A stretch of DNA of 64,000 bases from Ceriagrion tenellum. Taxonomy: Eukaryota; Arthropoda; Insecta; Odonata; Coenagrionidae. The stretch is from contig OY720640.1 in assembly GCA_963169105.1 (NCBI GenBank), positions 115,554,085 through 115,618,084 of the forward strand. Reading direction: 5' to 3'. The position numbers and the translations under genes are program-made. Positions 24,728 through 36,200 of this stretch are shown here, one piece after another. Position 1 is the stretch's first letter. The number at the start of each line of letters is the position of its first letter. Below the pieces are notes generated by a model. That model saw nothing but the letters and a program-made list of their open reading frames with translations, was not told the DNA's origin and searched no databases.

Positions 24728-24733
24728 TTTATT
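24728..24733 (-). terminator. Candidate polyadenylation signal of the SDR gene
   Basis: AATAAA on the minus strand about 180 nt after the stop. It is a single-motif call in AT-rich DNA, so weak. Confidence 0.3.
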
Positions 24734-24909
24734 TTAAAAAAGTTATTCAATCACTCAGGAAACAATTAGCCTTAGGTCAAATTAAGTAATGCATATTTGT
24801 ATTTCCTTCATGGTCTTATTGCATATTATGAGAATAAAATAAGAAAATATTTTTGGCATGTATCAGAAAATTTTTCATCTGTTTTGCAATGAGAATTGAT
24901 AGGATCCGA

Positions 24910-24969
24910 TCACTTGCCACTTTTCCCAGCTCTTCCAGGTCCAAGTGGCCGAACAACAACCTCTGCAAC
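24910..24969 (-). CDS. SDR exon 6 with stop
   Basis: A 60-nt terminal exon for residues 241-259 (VAEVVVRPLG to SGK) and TGA. It matches the family ending 'VQ-(x)3-(V/I)xxRP'. It follows exon 5 across a 5.35-kb intron and is too short for an ORF scan. Confidence 0.88.
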   Translation of the reverse strand, partial: VAEVVVRPLGPGRAGKSGK

Positions 24970-27900
24970 CTGTAATTAAAAAGTAGTCTAACTTCAACAT
25001 CTCTGTTTAAAATTCATAAAACAGCCACCTCCTACATTGATAAACATGCCATATTTTAATAAATGAGGAAGTATAATTTGTCCATGCTGTATTCATTGAT
25101 GATACCTTGTAGAGAAATGGTGATTTCTAGAATATAAAATAATAGGAAAATAGCGTGCAACAGTAAGTTACGATGATATATGATGATACTCTATAATAAA
25201 TAAACAATATTTCTCTGTGATATGATAGATATTCTTCAAATTACTTATTTTGATTGAGTGGCTGTGTATATGTATTGTAAGATAGGGATAAGTAGTGGAC
25301 CTTACTACAAGGACTTTTTTTCTGTAATGGGGCAAGATAATATGCTACTATTAATTGCTTGGTTGATCCAGTGATTTTTTTACCTTTGAAAGATAATCGG
25401 CGATCAATTCCTGTGACTGAGATCACAGGACTTGATTACCGAATTAATCATTTCAATGCTAAGGCATAAATTATGATTCCTTCCCGGTGACGAAGTTCAG
25501 TTTTTTGCATATTTTCATTCAGCACGATGTAATAAGACACATGTCACTAAAGATTTTCATTTTTCAAGCCTATTTTTTGTAATTATAACTATTTCAACTT
25601 TGGACATTTTAGAACGTCCTGCGACACTGGCAAGATTTTTGGGTGGGTTGCATGCATTTTCAGTAATTCCCCATCATCCATTTTATGTCTAATAGATGAA
25701 TAACAAACCTTAATTGCCGTTAAACTCATAATTTCACAGGTATATCCAGTTTGTAAACTCTTCTTGCACTGATTTGATCCTATCGGTTATAAAATACTGG
25801 GCTGATATCAATACAATTTTATAGAATGTGATTTATTTTGAAAACTTTAAAAGTTAATTCCTCATTTGGAAGTACAACTGTCTTTTCGCTTAGTATTTTG
25901 ATCGTGAAAGTACCGAACATGAAAGTTGAGTTCAAGAAATGGATTGCTAACGTCTTTAATTGAGAATTACCATAGTAAGCCATTGGCTGTGTTCATAAAA
26001 GTACAAAATTCATACAGTCATTTTTAAAACTTAAAATCACCGACAAAAATCATGATCATAAAAATACATCTGCATAGAAATTTGTTTCTGAAAATACAAT
26101 CAATATTTACATAATTTCTGCATTTGATGTTCCTGTGATAACTCGTGAAGCAAAAGAAAATGCATAATGACGGGTTTCCCTCACTAGCCGCGCAATTTGT
26201 GGGATTGTCCATCCTAATCCCTTGTTTGGCACTCTTGTCATTTTCGATTATGCATTGTCTATTTCATATTGATGTGGATAATGACACCAATTTGCAGTGT
26301 TCTACAATTGACAAAGGTATTCCAATATATGTACACCACAGAAAAATTGTCTTCAAGGAAATAAATCGTCAGATCCATCGATATATCGGTTTAGGGGTGG
26401 TTGGCAAAGTATTTTTGGGTAGAAAGGAAAAGTGGACGGAAGGAGACGGAAGGGGGAGAGAGAAGTTGGGTTTGAAGGGCTTAAGGATGCCGGTGGTTGT
26501 GTGAGACTCCCCATGGGGCGAGGGATGGGGGGAAGGGCTCAGAGCATTGACCATGCACTGGTCACAGAGAGAGTTGGCCAATGGTGGGGGTGTGTGGTGG
26601 GTCTCCGTTAAGAGTGGAGCGAGAGAAGGGATTAGCTCAGGGGAGGCCTTCGAGCAGGTTATGCAATGACTGAATCACTAGGGCTGGCCTGAAGAAAGGC
26701 TGGGTGTGGATGAACAGCAGGCATCAGGCAAGCGAACGACTAGCACGGAGACAGAGGGTAGGGATCCCTTGGTGAGGGGTAAGCGAGGGTAACAAGGAGG
26801 AAAGTGCATGGCAGAACAATGTCACAGTCAGGGGTGAAAGGCGTCTAGCTTGGAAGACAGCTGAGACAACAAAGTGGTTAATGGTTTTGAACAAAATAAT
26901 CATGGCATACATTCATTCATTCATAGATTTGCATTCGGACTGATTCATGAACTGTCTTTATCAGCTGTTGTAGAGTATCAACAGTACTATTGACAAGAGA
27001 AATGTCAAACTCGGAAATGCATTTATGAGTATAAAAGGGAATTTGAAGTTTCCCATCTAAGTGCGCCCCGATTTTTTGATAAACAAATGTCAATGAACAC
27101 TATGGAACTATCTGAGGGATGACACATTTTTTAAGTTACCTACAATGGCAGTTCTACAATAAATTGAATATTTTAAAAAATACAACAGAGTAAATGGAGT
27201 TGACTACATTCACTTTTACAGGGAAGGGTTTGCCCAGTATTTGATATATGGGTAACTTAAAATGAAAGGATTATAGTACCTTGTGCTTTAGTTTTTTCGT
27301 TCCGCAAAGACTTTTTCACTCCACCATTAGGGTTAATTCTTTTGCGTTTAAATTTTAATATATAACAGCTAATTTAGCATGTGCATAATTTTCAGGGGTT
27401 GAGAAATTGGAGGTGGACCAATAATGAGTTCATTAAATTGAAGGATCAATATTTTAGAAGAATAATAAAATCCCCAATAAATGCGAATAGTTCAACCTCG
27501 ACCCTTTTTATCAATAAAGTTTGTATACACTGGCAAATGGATCGCCAATCTGCTACGAGACCACGGTGAAAAAGGGCTTTACGATTGCAAAGACGAAGAA
27601 AATACTATACGAGGTAGACCTCGAGGTAAAAAGTTATTAAAATTTAACAGTAATATCCACATTATAAATACAAAATGATATCCCCACCTGGGAAGCTAAA
27701 AAATTATAACTGGCACTAGAAAAGTGACATTTTAATACATTGGACACTAGGGAGCAACTGACAATCAACCATCAAAAGAAAATTTTATTTCATTTTATTA
27801 CTTGCTATTATTAATAATACATTATATATCATTCACTATATTGTGACTCTTTGCTTTTCTTCATTACTGTATGGATTCCATTGATTAGAAATATGAGTGA

Positions 27901-30900
27901 ATAGATTGAATAAAAATTTTGGACGTAGAAAAATACATATATGAGCAGATGCTATCTCTCTACCCACTCCCTACCATACACCTTAACAGTGGCTCCGAGT
28001 GTTGTAGAAACGGTATATCCAATATTGTCGAATGCTGTAGATTTAGCTGCAGATTCAAAAACTTTAATTAATTTTATGAATGATATATATGTACCAACAA
28101 TATAAGATACATTGAACTATATCCAGCGGCGTAGCTAGGGGGGGGCGGTCCGCCCCGGGCGTGCACTTTTAAGGGGGCGGCACTTGGGGGTCTGCAGAAG
28201 GCTATTATACTATTAAATTTTTAATTCGCTGAGACATTCTTTTGCTACACTGAGTTTTTTCTTTATGTTTTATTAGTAAAAACGGAGTAGGTGATAAAAA
28301 CAACAAAGATTCTAATCACACATTCTAATCAAACAATTCAAACCATAAAAATTGAAAAAGTTTAAAACATTGCCATTATGTAACTAAAAACAGCATTCCA
28401 GAACGCATCACACCATAGAAAAGGTTGAAGCCTAAGCAATGACTCCAGCAAAATCACAACCGCCTTACGAGTGACTTGAGTCTGCTGCCTTACAGTGAGG
28501 AATGGCTTGAATGTGGATGTTCTAGAACGTCCTGCATCACCCGATAGCACCCACAGGACGTTCCAGAATGTCCCTGAGCGCTGAACGTGTTAAATGAGAT
28601 ATAGCCATTTACAGATCATTTATAATTAACTTTATATAACTAAAGTAGGAGGTAAAAAATCAGCTGATACTGAAGGCTTGTGTGGTCAAATAATTTTTCA
28701 GAGTGGGGACATAATTCTTGATCCCCTACTATCTCTGGTTAACCAGTCCCTGGCTGAAGGTGAATATCCTGATGCTCTCAAGATCTCCAAGGTGATACCA
28801 GTTTATAAAAATAAGGGAGACAGGAGTGAATTAAATAATTACAGACCAATTTCTATTATTCCTCATTTTGGCAAAATATTTGAATATGTTTATTGCAGAA
28901 GACTTGTTGATTACCTTGAAAATCACAGCCTCCTCTCTGGCAATCAGTTTGGCTACAGAAAGGCAAGGTCAACTGAGCAAGCTTTGTTTAAAATGGTCGA
29001 CCACATCCTACAACATATCAATGAGAGATATAAAGTTATGGGTATTTATTTTGATCTGAGTAAAGCTTTCGATGTTATAAATCATGAAAAGCTACTCTTA
29101 AAATGCCAGCTGCTGGGCATAAGAGGTGTTGCACTGAATTGGCTGAAGACATATCTATCTCGGCGATATCAGAAGGTGGCCTATAAACGAGATGGTGATA
29201 CCTATCTGTCTTCCTCTAAAGAAGTAACAAAAGGAGTACCACAAGGATCTGTTCTCGGTCCAATACTCTTTCTGATTTTCATAAATGACCTACCTTTGAG
29301 CCTGACGTCAAGTGTAGAAAATAATTGTGTGATCTTTGCTGATGATGTGAGTGTTGTAACTTTTAGCAAAACAGTAAATGATTTGATTACTTCTGGTAAA
29401 GTGGTTAATCAAAAAATGTTAAGCTGGTGCAATAGCAATGATCTCATATTAAACTGTCAGAAAACCCAAGCAGTATTCTTTTCAGTTAAAAGTAATAAAT
29501 GTGAGAATAACTGCCAACTATTTGCAAACAATGGTTTTAATACTGTGGAAGACTTAAAATTCCTCGGAATATATATTGATCAATATCTCAAATGGGATAA
29601 ACATGTATCAAACTTGTGTAAAAAGTTAAATTCAATTTTTTATCTGGTATCTGTTCTAAAACATACTGTAAGTATAAATGTACTTAAAACTCTTTATTAC
29701 GGTCTATTTTATTCCCAGATTTCATATGGTGTTATATTTTGGGGTAATTCCACATTATCAAACAATGTGTTCTTAATCCAAAAAAAGTTGATGAGGACCA
29801 TGTGTAATGAGTCTTATCGGGCTCATTGTAAACCTCTTTTCGGTAAGTTAGGGATCTTGACTTTTCCATCTGTGTATATATACCATGCTGTTCTGTATGT
29901 AAGAAAACATCTGTCAGAGTTTAAGTCAAATAACTGCTACCATTCTTATAAAACAAGAAGCTGCGATGATGTTCACATGCTGACATCTAACCTATGTACA
30001 ACGATGAAAGGACCTTATTTAATGTGTGCAAAATTATATAATCATTTGCCGCAAACTATAAAAAATGAAAAAAGATTGATGGCGTTTAAAAGGCTGGTTT
30101 TTTGTTATCTTGTGGAGAATTGTTTTTACAAAGTTAGTGACTATTTGACTTCCCGTGATTGATATGTATCTGCTTACTTTTTTCTCTTTTTTTAATGACG
30201 TGCCTTATGTACTTACATTTGTAATGGATTTTACCTTTTGTAATGTATCTATTGGGCAAATAAATCTATTCCATTCTATTCTATTCTATAATCACTATCT
30301 ACAGAGAGAGTAGAACTATTACCTGAACTTCAGGAGGTGCACTCAGGGCATGAATGACGGAGCTGGTGACATCTTTGGCATCTAGGAAGGGGTGCAGTGC
30401 AATCAGTTCATCAAGGTTTGGAATTCCACTTCTGATTCCCATCTCTGATGTCACAAATCCAGGACTGATGCTCTGTAAAGTTTGTCGATGCTGATTATAC
30501 ATTGATACTAAATTATTAATTAATATTAAAATAAAAGTATGATTATGTACTGAAAATATATGCCATTCAATATATTGAAAATATTCTTGCATCTTCATAC
30601 TAATCAGATTTTTCTGGATTCATAAAATAATTAAGTGAAATAGATAATTAGCCAGGCACTAGGTAACACATCTTCTTCATAAGCAAGATTCCAGCCTTGA
30701 AATTTATGTACTTATGTATATGTGCCATTCAAACTTACATTTATCCTTTTCTTGGAAACATAAAGCCTACCCAGACAGAAAGCAAACCTTATATTGGTAA
30801 GAACAGTTCAACAGGATGTGACAAGCTTAGATATGGGCCGATTCCAGATTGACGATTTGGCTGGGAATAGCAGGGAATCAAGACATCCAGCTTGATTCAA

Positions 30901-33900
30901 CTTAACATCAAGCATACGGGTATAGCAGCTGCCCCCAAAAATCAAGCAAGTAAATGAAAGTATGAGAAGTAATAATACGATCTATGGGGGTAAAGTTGAC
31001 TTTGTTCATCATTGGCTTAGAAACCAATTAAATTTAGCAACACATTCTACAATGGCCTGGCTTAATTAAACTCATCCCTTACATTAGCAGGAGGGTGTTC
31101 TAACCCCCCACCCCCCCCCATACCATACATCCTGCTTACTCCCACTTTCCAGAAGAATTCAAATTTGATTCAAGCCTGAAATCCAGCATGTCAATCAAGC
31201 CTGGAATTTTTCCTTGAAATCTAGCTTGTTCAAGTTGTAGATCTAACTTGTACACAGCCAGTTGTGTGAAAACACAGCTGGAATCTGGTTTGAATCCAGG
31301 TTGCACCCTTGAAAGTTCAAGTAGGATTCCCTTGCACACTGGAAGTTGCAAGTAGGAATACAGTGGGTTTCCAGCTTGCACTGATTTCTGGGTAAAATCA
31401 AACACTGTCAGCTTTTAAACAATTGGTGAAAATTGAAATCACTACCATTTGCATAGCTATATATGGCTGATCCTGCATGTTACCATTTCAAAGACGTTTA
31501 AATATTAGAACTAAGCTGAAATGACATAGACAACAAAGGAGGAACCATTGGGGTCAGGGAGAAAAAAACCTTAGAGGGAGGTTGCTTCTGATTCAACAGA
31601 AACTATGAAAGACATTGAGATAGTTGAGAGGGAATAAGTGAAATATGAAGTATAATTCTTCTGAGGGCACTTTTTCAACCACATGCAAATCTCAAAATAG
31701 GTTATAGAAATGTGGCATGAGTCACATGAATTTTCTAAATATGAAGACTCTTAAGGCTTATTTACACCATATGTGTATCTGCATGGATTCATATGTCAAA
31801 TTTAGTCCCTCCAGAAGTTCGTTGTCCAAACACCACAACTTGTATGCATGCCTTCAATCAATACCATGTAATAGTCCCTTCCCTAATTCAGAGAACATGT
31901 TCACACACGAGCATGCGTGGATACATGTATTGCATAAACAAGCCTTAACATTAGCACTCACCTGAAAGTTTGCTAAAAATTAACAATTTCCAAATACATA
32001 TGCCACAATGTAGAGCATTAATGCCTACCTTCGTTCCTTAAGCATTAGTGCATTTTGATTAATCAAGTGAATAAAAAATATGTTTCAGCTGTTCAAACTA
32101 AGATGGAACATGCATTTCACTCTCTTTCAGGCTCAGAGCAGAGCCTTCTTGCAGCTTTTGAGAAGGTTAGGTATCCTTGTATTTATGTTTTAAACTATCA
32201 CTATCATGAATCCTGGCCAATTGACTTAATATGTAATCTCCTCATAGTAGAACCCTTATGCCCTATGTACAACTTTCTTAAAAAACCATACTTACAGACA
32301 CCCTTATCTTAGATTTGGCTTCTGTCAATTCCCGGCGAACTCCCTCAGTGATGACTCGAAGTGCATTCTTCGATGCATTGTAGGCAAAGAACCCAGTATT
32401 ATTGGTGACATAGTGGCCCACAATACTTTCAGGACATTGAGAAAGAATGAGGAAGAATGGTTGTTAGCTCACGTCATTAGTTTGCTGCTGTATCAACTAT
32501 ATTGTGACATTCGTTAGTCAAACAAAAATCATGTATTCAAGATGTTTCCCTGAGTGTACATCCCCAAGCATACAAAAAATATTTTGTACTTCACTTGTGT
32601 ACTAGGCACCATTTATGCTGAGAAGAGAAATATCTACTGAGAACTCTAACAAATTAGCTTTAATAATGTACTGAATTTACGCTTGTTTGAAAACTCTGTC
32701 AACTCTCACTCATTTTAGAATGCAGTGCAAAATATTGAATGTAAATGATGTACATATATGTATAGTCATTTCACTTACTACTTCTAAACCAAAAATAAGA
32801 GAGTGGCTGGTCTTCCTACAAAGTGCATAGTGAAATAAGACAACAAAAGCCTTGGAAACATTTGTTGGATCATGCAATCATTCCCAGACACATGTATGAA
32901 AATAAATAAAAACTAATTACATAGCAACCCAGAACAGGGACATTTATTCTGAGGAATTTCCCCAAATCCCAAAATACCATTAAAAACCAACACTCACCTG
33001 TTGATGTTGACGATGTGTCCATCATCAATGCCATGCTTTCGCATGAGTTTGATTGCCTCATTGGTACACATGATTACGCCCATCACATTGGTGTCGAAGC
33101 ACATTTGAATTTTTGGGTAATCATCCCTCTTAACTGCCAAAAGGAATAAGTAATTCATAGGAAGTAAAGCAGTGATAGATACATAGTTATTTACAGAAAG
33201 GGATAATTGTGCATATGAAATATTAATTCAAGAATCAATAAACAATAACTGAATGATTTGCAGCAGAGGAAAAGATACACACATTGGTACTTTGTCAGGT
33301 GAAATGAGAGGAATGAACTACTGTCAATAAATTCATCACATGGCAAATATTTGTTTCATTTTAGCCCATCAATTTACAAAGGTGCAGTGGAAAATTATGT
33401 AAATGACTGTGTATCATATTTTAACTTATTTATGTTATACCTGTATCTATTACCTAGAGCATATCATTCATAATGAGATTAATAATTCCCATGAACAGAG
33501 GAGAAACCAGTTGCTGCAGAGGAAATTTTGCCTAGTAAAAATGTTAATTTCTTACATTCAACAGGGGTTAGAGGACCACTGTATTTCGTGGATCATGGAG
33601 GATAGTGTGTACCATCAGGATTGTGTCAGTGAAATGTTTTGGTATTCAGAACCCGATTTGAAGTTAACACTCACGATTTGAGAGGGACGAGAAGGGGGCA
33701 TATCCAGCATTGTTGACAAGGACTTGCAATGGCCCCAAAGTCTTGTCAATCCACTCAAATGCTTCCACCACATCCTCTTCCTTGCTTATGTCAGCCTTGA
33801 AAGCATACAGCTTCCCCTTATGACCCACCAAGCTTTTTGCCAGTTCCTTTTGACAATATTTAGAGACAATAAAAGGCAAATGTACATTCACTCCCTCAAA

Positions 33901-36129
33901 ATTCAAGATCATATTTTACAAAAGCATTAAGAAGGGTAAAAAAAGTTTTCACCACATACAAACCTTCAGTAGCCCATAAAAATTTTGAATATTTAACACA
34001 TTTTTGTGGTGTTATAATACTAAAAACACCATGTTGAACTTAGAGTACCAACTAGTTTTAAGATATAGTTTGAATGCATTTGTTCATCCATTAATTGTAT
34101 AACAGTTTAAAAAAGTAATAAGTATTTCTTTTGAGTAACGTTGCTTAGGGCTCGATTGACAAATATAAGGGAACCCAGGTCTAGGGTGCCCAGGGGAAAC
34201 GGTACACTGAGCTGGGAGGAAAGGGGATCCCTGGACGTCGAGAGGAAATGGAGTGTCTGGAGCCCTTAATCGGTAGAGTCCTGATCATATGGTAATATAG
34301 TCTTAACCCTCTTAGTGCGGCGAGCCGATACATCGGCTTTGGCATCTCGGGCGAAAAGTGTGGCGGGCTGTATTTATCAGCTCATAGGCAAAAAAATTGT
34401 TTAACTTTAGCACACAAACATAATTACAATTAATTTTTGTATGATGTATAAGTCTTGTCCGGTTATTACCTAATTCAATGTATACAGAATAAGAAAAACT
34501 GCGTATGGATATTTTAAAAGATAACTTTATAGTTAGCTCGTAGGCTTCCGCGGATGCAGTGTTGACTGTTACTTTTTACAGGATTCATTCCGCGATGTAT
34601 GTTTTTTAAACAACAATATTTCGCTGGTCCTCCTGCCAGCTTCATCAGGTTAACTGAACTGCTTTATTTGTCTCGCTCGTCTTTATATATAAGTCTGGAC
34701 TCCCATTGTTGCCGGAATATGAATTTGAAAAAATTCATTTTCCGTCAGCAGAAAGTAACAGTCTAAAACGAATTTTTTCAAATTCATATTCCGGCAACAA
34801 TGGGAGTCCAGACTTATATATAAAGACAAGCGAGACAAATAAAGCAGTTCAGTTAACCTGATGAAGCTGGCAGGAGGACCAGCGAAATATTGTTGTTTAA
34901 AAAACATACATCGCGGAATGAATCCCGTAAAAAGTAACAGTCATAACTTTATAGTATTTATTTCCCTAAAGTGATACATTTCATAATTAAGTTACCCTCC
35001 ACTTTTCTCCCTAGAACCTCTGACAGGAGTCAGCACTAAGAGGGTTAAGTTAATATGGCCACAAATAAAATTAATGAAAACTAAAAATGTCAAAAACAAA
35101 TTTAGGGAGAGTGGGGAGGATTCCGGAAAATCTTCGACCTAGGGTGCCACCATCTGAAGATCCCGCCCTGATGTTGTTGTAAACTTTGTTGCTACACGAT
35201 CCTCTTAGTGCTGCCTCCTGCCAGTGGTACTAGCGAGAAATCAGGTGGTAATTTAATGAAATGCATCATTTTATGAAAAAATTATTATGATGATATTGAT
35301 TAAGATATCCCGATGCAATTTTTTTAAATTGTGTATAAATTGAATTATGTAATAATTATTAAATACTTTTTTTATCATCTAAAGTTAATTGTAATTATAT
35401 TAATATTCTAACATTGTACCACATTTGTGCATGAGCGGATGTATTGGCCCACCACAGTTTTTGCCCAAGATGAAAAACTGATATATAGGCCCACTGCACT
35501 GAGAGGGTTAATACAAAATCCTAATCTTCGCAATGCATACCACGCTTTTTTTCAATCTCATCTTTTATACGGTATCAGACTTTGGGGACATGCAACTGAC
35601 GTAAAATTGATTTTGTTACTTCAGAAGAAGGTGGTTAGAGTTATCACCAGTGCAGACTATCTTGCACACTGTAAACCACTGTTTGTTAGTTTAGGTATTA
35701 TGACTGTATATAGCTTGTATATATTTAACATATTGTTGGACATTAAAGAAAATTTGGATATGTATTCTACCAGGAGTGATATACATACTCATTCCACCAG
35801 AGCCAACCATAAACTAAATTTGCCTTACTGTAGACTTACCAAATCTTATAACCATGTAAACCTGGCTATTAAGTGCTATAATATGTTACCTAGCACAGCC
35901 AACACTGTTGAAAATAAAGTGTTCCGTTCTGTCCTACAGAAATGGCTCATAGCTAATGCTCTGTACTCGTTGGAGGAATACTTTGAGCTTGACTTTACTA
36001 CTGTTCGATTTTAATTCTGTATTATTACTGTGTCTGTAATTCTGTATCTCTCATTGATAAATTTGTTTTTTTTTTTTTTTTTTTTTGACGACATCTAACA
36101 CAATGTATATGTGCAATGGATGAATAAAG

Positions 36130-36200
<71 letters not shown>

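Noticed and set aside
28480..28600. Further TTAA element ending at GAACGTGTTAAATG
   Set aside because: Only one plausible end was found; no inverted partner with TTAA could be located, so it was not called.
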